Of a stretch of DNA of 42,397 nucleotides, positions 1-7,478 are shown one piece after another (within the stretch, counting starts at the first letter, position 1; each line of letters starts with the position of its first letter). The DNA is taken from NCBI GenBank assembly GCA_902781655.1, contig CACZJZ010000024.1, forward strand, positions 2,030-44,426, written 5' to 3'. The notes beneath the pieces are model-generated. The model was not told where the DNA came from. It made no database searches and worked only from the letters and a program-made list of their open reading frames with translations. The DNA is from an uncultured Lachnospiraceae bacterium. GTDB lineage: Bacteria; Bacillota; Clostridia; Lachnospirales; Lachnospiraceae. Position numbers and translations under genes: made by a program.

Positions 1-1890
1 TGCCGGAATCGTACCGGTTTCCATGACATAGCCGCACTCGGTGCATTCCTTATGCTTCGTACCGGTTGTGGTAGACGTTGCTGCGGTGTCGGTGATCCAG
101 TCGCCGGCGGTATGTGCTGCTTCCTTGGACTTTACGCCGCAGGCACATTCAAGCCAGTGCTTATCAGCACCGGACTTCCACTCGCTGCCATAGCTGTGGG
201 TATGATCGCTGCCGGTCGCAGGGATCGTATCGGTTTCCAGTACGCGCTCGCAGACGGTGCATTCCTTATGCTTCGTACCGTCAGTGGCAGCCGTTGCAGC
301 GGTGTCGATGATCCAGTCGCTGGCGGTATGAGCGGCCTTAGTGTTCCCGAGAATCGCCCTGCAGCCATTCACTTTGCATACTTTCCAATGGTTAGATGTA
401 TCAGACTTCCACTCGCTGCCTGCAACATGGGTATGTATCTCACCGATATGTTTATTGGACCAGTGATCTTCCCATTCGTCGCTCATCACACAGCAGCCAT
501 GGTCACAGCCTGCCGCAACGCTGTTTGCTTCACAGCAATCCTCGCACAAACCGCAGAATTCGCAGATCGTACCGCATTCGGAGCAGGCCTGACAGCACTC
601 CATACAAATAGCCGCGCAGTTTTCGCAGGTGTCGCAGCTTTCACACAGGGTAGCGCAGTCGGCGCAATATTCCTGACAATTCTGGCACAGGGTCGTGCAG
701 TCACCGCAACGCCCGCAGTCATGGCACAGCGCGGTGCAGTCTTTACAGGTGCCGCAATCGGGGCAGAGCACGCCGCATTCACTGCAGTGGGCGCCGCAGC
801 TTTCGCAGACGGTCACGCAATCTCTGCAGTATTCTTCGCACCCACCGCACAGCGTTACACAGTTTTCACAATAACCGCAATCCTGACACAGCTTGGCGCA
901 GTTTGCACAGGTGCCGCAATCGGGGCAGACGGTACCGCACTCACTGCAGGCACTGCCGCAGATGGGGCAGATCTCAGCGCAGGATGCACAGTAATAGCAG
1001 GTCTTGCAGAAACTCTCCGCCTGCTCCAGACATTCCTCACATCCGGGGCAGTGCTTGTTCTGATCGAGGGCGCATTCAACGCACATTTCACATTCATCGC
1101 ACCATTTGTCCGCGCACTCACCGCAGCGTCCGCAGCCGCCGGGACAGGGCTCATAATCCACAAAGCAGTTGCCGCATTCAACGCAGTGACAGCCGTTGTC
1201 TTTGGCACAGTCGATGCACATTTTGCAGTCTGCGCAGATATCACTGCCTGCACAGTCGGCACACAGTAGGCATTCCTGGCAGTAGACGGAATCATCGTTT
1301 ACATAGCAGGCGCCGCATCCCTCGCAGGCTGCACTGTTTTCTAAATGGCAGCTCAGGCAGAGATCGTCACAGCCTGCGTCGCACATGCCGCCGCAGTCAA
1401 AGCAGCGGTAGCAAACCAGGCAGCCAGCACTTGCGGTACATTTGTGGCAGTCCGGACAATGCTTATTGGCGTCTATGCCGCAATCAACGCACATTTCGCA
1501 TTCGTCACACCAATCAGAGGCGCAATCGCTGCAGGTCTCGTTACAACGCGGACAAGGGGTCACGTCGTCAAAGCAGGCGCCGCAGTTGGAACAGTGGCGT
1601 CCTTCATTTTGGGCACATTCAATGTGCATATGGCAGTCGCCGCACCAATCGTCGTCGCGGCAATCACCACAGACCTGGCAGTGGTTTTCATCGTAACAGT
1701 CGGTGTGGCCGCTGCTCTCACTGCAGTGATTGCCGCCGTCGCAGATCCAGTCATCAGCGATAAATTCATGGCAAAAATCGCACTCTGACTCCGTATCCCA
1801 TGCATAGGCATGCGTGGGAAGCATTCCTACAAGCATGATGCAGCACAGCAGCACGCTCAGCAGCTTATGCAGTCTTATTCTTGCTTTCAT
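1..1890 (-). CDS. Secreted cysteine-ladder protein (3' end outside window)
   Basis: The minus frame is open from ATG at 1890 to the window edge (630 codons, no stop) with an AAGGAGG site 8 bases upstream. Residues 1-30 form a signal peptide: basic start, hydrophobic core, then HAYA before Trp31. Residues 37-468 hold about 112 cysteines, roughly every fourth residue, spaced C-x2-C and C-x3-C. An early segment is duplicated: WCDECEMC with downstream NKHCPxC occurs near residues 127 and 263. After residue 470 the cysteines thin out and a 77-residue repeat begins (GSEWKS at 491 and 568; AAHTA-DWI-DTAAT; GTKHKEC; TIPATG), a type common in surface proteins of gut Firmicutes. The protein is therefore probably exported and cell-surface or extracellular. 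Function is unknown: disulfide ladder or metal binding are possible. A C-terminal anchor would lie outside the window. Reading frame and export signal are seen directly; the role is not. Confidence 0.85.
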   Translation of the reverse strand, partial: MKARIRLHKLLSVLLCCIMLVGMLPTHAYAWDTESECDFCHEFIADDWICDGGNHCSESSGHTDCYDENHCQVCGDCRDDDWCGDCHMHIECAQNEGRHCSNCGACFDDVTPCPRCNETCSDCASDWCDECEMCVDCGIDANKHCPDCHKCTASAGCLVCYRCFDCGGMCDAGCDDLCLSCHLENSAACEGCGACYVNDDSVYCQECLLCADCAGSDICADCKMCIDCAKDNGCHCVECGNCFVDYEPCPGGCGRCGECADKWCDECEMCVECALDQNKHCPGCEECLEQAESFCKTCYYCASCAEICPICGSACSECGTVCPDCGTCANCAKLCQDCGYCENCVTLCGGCEEYCRDCVTVCESCGAHCSECGVLCPDCGTCKDCTALCHDCGRCGDCTTLCQNCQEYCADCATLCESCDTCENCAAICMECCQACSECGTICEFCGLCEDCCEANSVAAGCDHGCCVMSDEWEDHWSNKHIGEIHTHVAGSEWKSDTSNHWKVCKVNGCRAILGNTKAAHTASDWIIDTAATAATDGTKHKECTVCERVLETDTIPATGSDHTHSYGSEWKSGADKHWLECACGVKSKEAAHTAGDWITDTAATSTTTGTKHKECTECGYVMETGTIPA

Positions 1891-2034
1891 AAGCAATTCC
1901 TCCTTGTTTCTTTTCGGTATTTCGCCGGGTGATCTGAGCGTGTGAGTTGATTTATCGGCTCTCCCACACGGCAAAGAGAGCGTCCGCCATTGCCTATCCG
2001 TTCGGAGAACGAAGAAGCGTCAAATACATTCATA

Positions 2035-2133
2035 TCATTCCATCACCACCTTCTCGGGATCAAACCGGCGAAGGGCTTCGGCAACCGCATCTGCAAACAG
2101 GGCGTTCTGCATATCGATCACTACTCTCCGCAT
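2035..2133 (-). pseudogene. Truncated start of a response-regulator-like gene
   Basis: A good ribosome binding site (TTGGAGGTG) precedes ATG at 2133 and a 32-codon frame starting MRRVVIDMQNALFADAVAEA and ending at TGA 2035. The beginning resembles the first residues of a Clostridia family of NarL/FixJ-type regulators, which would normally continue for about 200 residues. Here the frame stops almost at once and the next gene on the strand is the cysteine-ladder protein. It may be a deletion remnant, or it may still be translated as a short leader. The family assignment rests on memory of the N-terminus only. Confidence 0.4.
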
Positions 2134-2168
2134 TTGCCTCACCTCCAAGTTCTCTTTTTTACGCACTG

Positions 2169-2196
2169 ATGATATTTGCAGTAACCCCATAATCAA
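2169..2196 (-). promoter_or_regulatory. Possible promoter toward the cysteine-ladder gene
   Basis: On the minus strand TTGATT (2196-2191) and TATCAT (2174-2169) are separated by 16 bases, a fair match to a housekeeping promoter. It would drive the 32-codon remnant and, without an obvious terminator between them, the cysteine-ladder gene. Prediction from sequence only. Confidence 0.3.
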
Positions 2197-2238
2197 CCAT
2201 ATAGTACCGGATCGTTTTTCAAAACATACCGTCCCTAA

Positions 2239-2532
2239 GTACAGTATTGCAGGAATTTTTTCAAAAAAAATACTCGGTCTCGCATCGGAAACCGGGTATA
2301 TCGGGCTATTCAGTTTGTTTTACGCGATGGGAAGATCGTCCTCGTCATCGGTATTGTCAAGCAGCTTTGGAATAATGAGGCGCTTGCCTGTGACAGCAAT
2401 GGCAAGCTGGGTCTGGAAGGCGGACGGGTGGATGACATTTCCCTTCTTCTAAGCCTTGCGTGTGAAAAAGACGAGCGAATTCAGCAGGGACTGGATGAAA
2501 TCCGGCGAAAACTCCCTGTTGCGGAGGAATAA
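2239..2532 (+). pseudogene. C-terminal fragment of an unidentified gene
   Basis: A plus frame is open from just after TAA 2236 to TAA 2530 but contains no ATG. From about 2310 it reads like real protein: it includes RDGKIVLVIGIVKQLWNNEA and then VDDISLLLSLACEKDE, ending KLPVAEE. Charged and hydrophobic residues alternate as in a folded C-terminus, while the first 60 bases are A/T-rich and not protein-like. I do not recognise the family. The absence of a start and a family-length N-terminus suggests a decayed gene end. Confidence 0.35.
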
Positions 2533-2534
2533 TA

Positions 2535-2624
2535 ATGGTGAATGGCATAGAGGCATTCTCAGAAATGAAGGAGAGCAAATCGTCACAAGGCACAATACGG
2601 AATGGGAGCGCACCGTTGCCATAA
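2535..2624 (+). pseudogene. Short ORF, possible nucleotidyltransferase (AbiEii-like) start remnant
   Basis: Immediately after the previous fragment a 29-codon frame begins MVNGIEAF and stops at TAA 2622. The first eight residues resemble the start of AbiEii/AbiGii-type nucleotidyltransferase toxins, which are about 250 or more residues long, but the rest does not match, so this would be a truncated leftover. Evidence is thin and rests on a few residues. Confidence 0.2.
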
Positions 2625-2681
2625 GGTGTCAAAATAGTACAACTTTATCCCGGATTTCTGACATAAGAAAAAGAAAACACA

Positions 2682-2690
2682 TGATATGAT
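2682..2690 (+). promoter_or_regulatory. Extended -10 element ahead of the esterase
   Basis: TG-A-TATGAT is an extended -10 box about 75 bases upstream of the esterase start. No well-spaced -35 is seen (CTGACA at 2658 is 21 bases away). The same extended -10 precedes the GH31 gene at 9943-9951, so the two glycan-degrading genes may share promoter logic. Confidence 0.35.
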
Positions 2691-2765
2691 TACTACATGG
2701 GGTGACCGATGGGGCACTTTCGGAGACTGTCAGATGTCGGAAATTTCAAAGGGAAGGAAACCGCA

Positions 2766-4058
2766 ATGCGTTCTTATTATCAGTTTATTGAAATAACGGA
2801 TTTTGGTCCGTATGTGACAAAACTCATTCTGGCATTCCCAGATCTGGTGAAGGCAGGGGAGATCTGCACAGACCAGTTCTGCGTCTATACACGGATTCTG
2901 GACAGGGAAGGAAACCAGATCAAAATGCCGGAGAATTTCATCAGACGGGACAAGTTCGTGCCGGCGGAGGGGTATCGTGTGATCGGGGATGCGTATCCGT
3001 CTGACGCGGCGGGAAACCGGGCGGCGGAAGGGAGGTTTGTCACGCTGGAGATGAAGTACGGGCCGCTCTATCCGTGCTCCTCCGCTCTGGCGGTGGATTT
3101 TACCAACATAAACGGGCATGAGTCGTATGTGGACAGTGTCAATGTCATCACACAGACGAAGGAGATCAAGACGGCGCAGGGAACGGTACGCGGTCTGGTG
3201 TTCGATCACTGCGCACGCGTGATGAATCCGGCGGTGGACCGGTGGCTGGAGGATGTCTCGGGCGACGCGGAGATGCCGCTCCGGTATGGCTACTTTGTTC
3301 CGCAGCGCGGCATGGACAAGCGGCCGCTGATCGTGTGGCTGCACGGCGCAGGAGAGGGCGGGACGGATACGGCCATCAGCTACTCCGGGAATAAGGCGAC
3401 GGCGCTCACGGACGACGCGATTCAGAGCAGGTTTGACGGGTGCTATGTGTTCTCGCCCCAGTGCCCGACGATGTGGCTGGACGATGGAAGCGGCCAGTAC
3501 GGGACAAGCGGGCGGTCGATCTACACGAGGGCTTTGAAGGCGGCGATCGATGAGTTCATCGCCCGGAATTCTTACGGCATCGACCCTGACCGTGTCTATA
3601 TCGGCGGAGACTCAAACGGCGGATTCATGACGATGCGGATGATCGCGGACTACCCGGATTTCTTCGCGGCGGCGTTTCCGATCTGCGAGGCTCTGTACGA
3701 TGCGTCGATCACGGATGAGGAAATAGGACGGATCGCCCGGACGCCGATCTGGTTCACGCATTCCAAGGACGATCCGGTTGTGGATCCGGAGAAATATGCG
3801 GTGGCGACGTATCGGCGCCTGCTGGCGGCCGGAGCGGAGAATGTACACTTTACATACTGGGACGGCATTTATGACATGCATGGTCAGTTCCAGGATGCGG
3901 AGGGCAAGCCATTTCACTACATGGGACATTTTGCGTGGATCCCGGTGTTCAATGAGGACTGCAGAACGGATTTTGACGGCAGGCCGGTCGTTGTGGACGG
4001 GCGGGAAACGGGCCTGTTTGAGTGGCTCGCGATGCAGAGAAGGGTGTCGCAGGGGTAG
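2766..4058 (+). CDS. Ig-like/alpha-beta hydrolase esterase
   Basis: 430 residues from ATG 2766, chosen because GGGAAGGA lies just upstream; a start at 2709 would add 19 residues without a good site. The protein has an N-terminal beta-rich part (about 1-160, beginning MRSYYQFIEI) like the Ig-like domain of Thermotoga-type esterases, then an alpha/beta hydrolase with oxyanion region LIVWLHGAGEGG (about 186-197), nucleophile elbow GGDSNGG (Ser283), probable acid Asp335 in KDDPVVDP, and His372 in YDMHG. There is no signal peptide, so it is probably cytoplasmic. It precedes a GH35-type glycosidase by 40 bases, suggesting it removes ester groups (for example acetyl) from an oligosaccharide that the glycosidase then cuts. 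Fold and triad are clear; the substrate is inferred from context. Confidence 0.8.
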   Translation: MRSYYQFIEITDFGPYVTKLILAFPDLVKAGEICTDQFCVYTRILDREGNQIKMPENFIRRDKFVPAEGYRVIGDAYPSDAAGNRAAEGRFVTLEMKYGPLYPCSSALAVDFTNINGHESYVDSVNVITQTKEIKTAQGTVRGLVFDHCARVMNPAVDRWLEDVSGDAEMPLRYGYFVPQRGMDKRPLIVWLHGAGEGGTDTAISYSGNKATALTDDAIQSRFDGCYVFSPQCPTMWLDDGSGQYGTSGRSIYTRALKAAIDEFIARNSYGIDPDRVYIGGDSNGGFMTMRMIADYPDFFAAAFPICEALYDASITDEEIGRIARTPIWFTHSKDDPVVDPEKYAVATYRRLLAAGAENVHFTYWDGIYDMHGQFQDAEGKPFHYMGHFAWIPVFNEDCRTDFDGRPVVVDGRETGLFEWLAMQRRVSQG

Positions 4059-4098
4059 TGGCACGGGAATAGATAAGAATGGGAGGATAGAACGTTTT

Positions 4099-5760
4099 AT
4101 GAGTAAGCACAATATACCGCATATCAGTCAGATCAACGGCCAGCCTGTTCTGATGGTCGGGGACAGGCCTTTTATCCTCCTGGCGGGCGAGGTGCATAAT
4201 TCCGATTCTTCTTCGCCTGCCTACATGGAGAAGATCTGGGCTATCGCCGATGAGCTCGGGATGAACACGCTGCTGCTCCCGGTCACATGGGAAATGATCG
4301 AGCCGGAGGAGGGGCACTTTGATTTCTCTGTGCCTAAGGCCCTGATTGATCAGGCAAGGGAACGGGACATGCATATCGTGTTTCTCTGGTTCGGAAGCTG
4401 GAAGAACGCGGAGTGCATGTATGCACCGGCCTATGTCAAAACAGATCTTGTGCGGTTTCCCCGCGCACAGATTGAAAAAGGGAAGAATAAGGCGGGGCGG
4501 GAGATTTCGCCCTCGATCCCGGTCAAGGCGCCTTATACCACGCTCTCCTATCTGGGAGAGGAGACGATGAAGGCAGATGCCCGCGCTTTCGCGGCATGGA
4601 TGGGGTTCCTCAGGGACTACGACGGAGAACGGCAGACGGTGGCTGCGGTGCAGGTGGAGAATGAGACCGGCCTGCTCGGCGCAGCGCGGGAGGTCTCCGA
4701 TGCTGCCGATGCGCTTTTTTCTGCGGAGGTTCCTGCAGATTTTGCCGCCTATATGCGCAGCCACACCGGGACGATGACGGAGGAGATCCGGAGCGCGGTA
4801 GTGCATGGGCGGGAGAATGGAAGCTGGACAGAGGTTTTCGGCGGCGCGGCGGAAGAAATTTTCTCCGCGTATCATGTGGCACGTTTTGTCAACACAGTGG
4901 CCGAGGCAGGAAAAGCGGTTTATCCCCTGCCGATGACGGTCAACTGCTGGCTGGACAAGGGCGGCGCGCCGGGAAGCTATCCCACAGGAGGGCCGGTCTC
5001 CAGAATGCACGAGGTCTGGGATTTCTGCGCACCGTCTATCGACGCCTACTGCCCTGACATTTACGTGCCGCAGTTCAAGGAAGTATGCGACGAATACACA
5101 CGGCGCGGCGGGGCGCTCTTTATTCCGGAGTGTGCGACCCACAGCTACTGCGCGCCGCGGCTGGTTTATACCGTCGGGCACTATCACGCGATGTGCTATT
5201 CTCCTTTCGGCTTTGATGATATTGGCAAGCCCTTTACAGCTGTGCAGGGATTTCTGTTCGGAATGGATGTGAACGATCCTGCGCTCAGGACGCCGCAGAG
5301 CTTTGAGGAATATTCCGCTTTTGGCAAAATTCTGCGGGAGATGATGCCCATGCTGGCGGAAGCGTACGGCTCTGACCGGTTGCAGGCGGTCTCGGCTGAG
5401 ACAGACCCGGCGATTCCGGATCCCTCCGGCAATCCCTTCCTCGCGAAACAGCCCGCAATGGACTTCGGTGCGTTTACGGTGACAGTCGGTTTCCAGAGTC
5501 AGATCAACCCGCGCGGAGACGGCGTCTGCCTGTGCCTTGCGGTCAGCGATCATGAGTGCTGGATCGTGGGAAACGCCTGCGATATCAGGCTCAATTCCGG
5601 AAATAAGGAGCAGCCGAATCTTGACCTCCTCCTGCTGGAGGAAGGCCGCTTTGAAAACAGCCGGTGGATTCCCGGCCGCCGTCTGAACGGAGATGAAAGC
5701 GCGCGGCTCAGTATGGATAAGCCGTCTGTGTGGCACCTGAAATTCTTCACCTATCAATGA
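4099..5760 (+). CDS. GH35-type beta-galactosidase-like glycosidase
   Basis: 553 residues starting MSKHNIPHIS at ATG 4099, with GGGAGG 12 bases upstream; the open frame extends further 5' only through the overlapping esterase. A TIM barrel opens with FILLAGEVHNSDSS and NTLLLPVTWEMIEPEEG, typical of GH35/GH42-like enzymes. The acid/base is probably Glu189 in QVENETG and the nucleophile Glu344 in LFIPECATH. The C-terminal part (about 400-553) is a beta domain resembling DUF5597 found in such enzymes. No export signal is present, so it should act on imported oligosaccharides. It is probably co-transcribed with the esterase. Retaining beta-galactosidase activity is the family default; the actual sugar is not readable from sequence. 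Confidence 0.8.
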   Translation: MSKHNIPHISQINGQPVLMVGDRPFILLAGEVHNSDSSSPAYMEKIWAIADELGMNTLLLPVTWEMIEPEEGHFDFSVPKALIDQARERDMHIVFLWFGSWKNAECMYAPAYVKTDLVRFPRAQIEKGKNKAGREISPSIPVKAPYTTLSYLGEETMKADARAFAAWMGFLRDYDGERQTVAAVQVENETGLLGAAREVSDAADALFSAEVPADFAAYMRSHTGTMTEEIRSAVVHGRENGSWTEVFGGAAEEIFSAYHVARFVNTVAEAGKAVYPLPMTVNCWLDKGGAPGSYPTGGPVSRMHEVWDFCAPSIDAYCPDIYVPQFKEVCDEYTRRGGALFIPECATHSYCAPRLVYTVGHYHAMCYSPFGFDDIGKPFTAVQGFLFGMDVNDPALRTPQSFEEYSAFGKILREMMPMLAEAYGSDRLQAVSAETDPAIPDPSGNPFLAKQPAMDFGAFTVTVGFQSQINPRGDGVCLCLAVSDHECWIVGNACDIRLNSGNKEQPNLDLLLLEEGRFENSRWIPGRRLNGDESARLSMDKPSVWHLKFFTYQ

Positions 5761-5843
5761 TACTTTCCCTGCAAAGAGCAGGATGATCCCTTGGGAATGA
5801 GCCTCAACTTGTTCCCGGGGGATATTTCTGAAAGGTGTTCCCC

Positions 5844-7478
5844 ATGACGAAACAAAATCGCCAGACTAGCCTTCTTGTGGCCGCGATGATTATCTGTGCC
5901 ATTCTTCTGCGTGTCATGGCAAAGTCTGATCTATGGAGCGTTCCGGGGGGAATTGCCCGCGCGATAATCTATATCGCCCTTTATATCGGATGGGGAATAT
6001 CCGTAAGTAACCGGATCATTCAGGTGCAGGTGCGCCATTATCTGATTGCCATTTCCGGACTGATGGTTTTCTGGTTTGTCTTCCGTACAACGAAATATCA
6101 TTTTACAGCCGATGTGGCAATAAGACGGCAGCTATGGTACTGGTATTATCTGCCAATGCTGCTTATCCCGCTGTTTTCTTTGTTTGTATCCGTCTCACTG
6201 GGCAAGTCCGCGAATGCCAGATTGCCAAAATCGACGCAGGTGCTTTATATTCCCACGGTTCTCTGTCTGCTGCTGGTGCTGACAAATGATTTCCATCAGC
6301 TTGTCTTTTCCTTTCCGGAAGGAGAGATATGGACGGATGCTAATTCGGAGTATGAAGCAGGATATTATTTTGTCATCGGCTGGGAAATTATCTGTGCTTT
6401 CACGTCATTTATCATCATGCTCATCAAGTGCCGGCTCTCGCAAAGGAAAAAATATCTGCCTGTTCTGCTGTTAACATGCTCCGTCGGATATGCCCTGATC
6501 TATGCCAGCGGCGTGGAGTGGATGCAGCTGATCGGTGGAGATGTCACGGCGGCGCAGTGTCTGATGTTCACCGGAATTCTGGAGTGCTGTATTCAGTGCG
6601 GACTGATCCAGACCAATACTGGTTATCAATCGCTGTTTGAAGACGGCTCCATCGGAGCGCAGATCGCAGATGCGGACTGTCATATCCGTTATACCTCTTC
6701 CAGTGCACCGAAGCTGACGGAGGGAATGATACGTTCAGCAACGAGAGGCACGGTCATGCTGGACCGCAACACTTTGCTCAGAAGCAGCAGGATTGATGGC
6801 GGTTATGTTTTATGGCAGGAGGATATTTCAGACATCACTGCTCTGCTGGAAAAGCTGGAGGAAAACAGGAAAACCATTTCGGAAAGCAATGCGGTAGAGC
6901 AGGAAAACTATAAAACCAGGGTAAAGATCAACGCAGTGCGGGAAAAGAACAGACTATATGACCGGCTGCAGGCACAAACCGCACATCAAATCGAGCTGCT
7001 CGACCGGCTGCTGACGCAATACGAGACGGAATCCGATCCGGGAATCCGCCGCAGTCTGCTGGCAAAAGCAGCGGTGATCGGTGCATACATCAAACGCCGC
7101 GGAAATCTCATATTTATCGGTGAAAAATGTGATGTAACGGATACAGCCGAACTGTCCGCCTGTTTTGATGAGTCCTTTGCCAATTTAGAGCTGATGGGGG
7201 TGGAGTGTGCCTTCGATATTCCGGGCAAAATCAGCATCGATATCCGGGACGCGATCCGGGTATATGACTTTTTTGAAGCCGTGACGGAGACTGCGATAGA
7301 TGACATACGTTATGTCTGGCTGAAAGCCCGCAGCCTTGAAAGTGCCGTCCTCTTCTATCTGCAGGCAGAATGCGAAACCGAATTGTCGGCGCTTTCCGGG
7401 CTTGCCGACACCTGCGCCCATGAGGAAGGCGTATGGAGCTTTTCCCTGCGCATCGGAAAGGCGGGAGGACAGACATGA
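5844..7478 (+). CDS. Degenerate 7TM sensor (histidine-kinase-like, no clear ATPase motifs)
   Basis: 544 residues from ATG 5844, with AAAGGTG six bases upstream (GTG 5835 is an alternative). Residues about 8-235 contain seven hydrophobic helices in the style of the histidine-kinase N-terminal 7TM domain. A short PAS-like stretch (about 245-320) and a helical, coiled-coil-like segment (about 320-400, with REKNRLYDRLQAQTAHQIEL) follow. The C-terminal third has the position of a kinase core, but I see no conserved phosphorylation-site block, N box or glycine-rich ATP lid. It overlaps the next gene by ATGA. Inference: a membrane sensing subunit that works with, and perhaps heterodimerises with, the catalytic kinase downstream. 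Confidence 0.65.
   Translation: MTKQNRQTSLLVAAMIICAILLRVMAKSDLWSVPGGIARAIIYIALYIGWGISVSNRIIQVQVRHYLIAISGLMVFWFVFRTTKYHFTADVAIRRQLWYWYYLPMLLIPLFSLFVSVSLGKSANARLPKSTQVLYIPTVLCLLLVLTNDFHQLVFSFPEGEIWTDANSEYEAGYYFVIGWEIICAFTSFIIMLIKCRLSQRKKYLPVLLLTCSVGYALIYASGVEWMQLIGGDVTAAQCLMFTGILECCIQCGLIQTNTGYQSLFEDGSIGAQIADADCHIRYTSSSAPKLTEGMIRSATRGTVMLDRNTLLRSSRIDGGYVLWQEDISDITALLEKLEENRKTISESNAVEQENYKTRVKINAVREKNRLYDRLQAQTAHQIELLDRLLTQYETESDPGIRRSLLAKAAVIGAYIKRRGNLIFIGEKCDVTDTAELSACFDESFANLELMGVECAFDIPGKISIDIRDAIRVYDFFEAVTETAIDDIRYVWLKARSLESAVLFYLQAECETELSALSGLADTCAHEEGVWSFSLRIGKAGGQT

Noticed and set aside
841-1020. Reading the cysteine ladder as classic ferredoxin domains (C-x2-C-x2-C-x3-C-P)
   Set aside because: The literal pattern occurs once with Pro, but a signal peptide directs the protein outside, the spacing continues without ferredoxin-fold sequence, and hydrophobic core residues are lacking.
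52-1269. 405-codon plus-strand frame, and others at 855-1295 and 903-1763
   Set aside because: They are shadows of the minus-strand cysteine-ladder gene: Cys codons read backwards give Ala/Thr/Val/Arg-rich nonsense, and none has a ribosome binding site or recognisable domain.
3949-5757. 602-codon minus-strand frame opposite the GH35-type gene
   Set aside because: Antisense shadow; the plus-strand enzyme has complete catalytic motifs.
5783-5818. Hairpin CCCTTGGGAA / TTCCCGGGGG as terminator of the GH35 gene
   Set aside because: The pairing is imperfect and no T tract follows; it is also not a copy of the 33-bp repeat.
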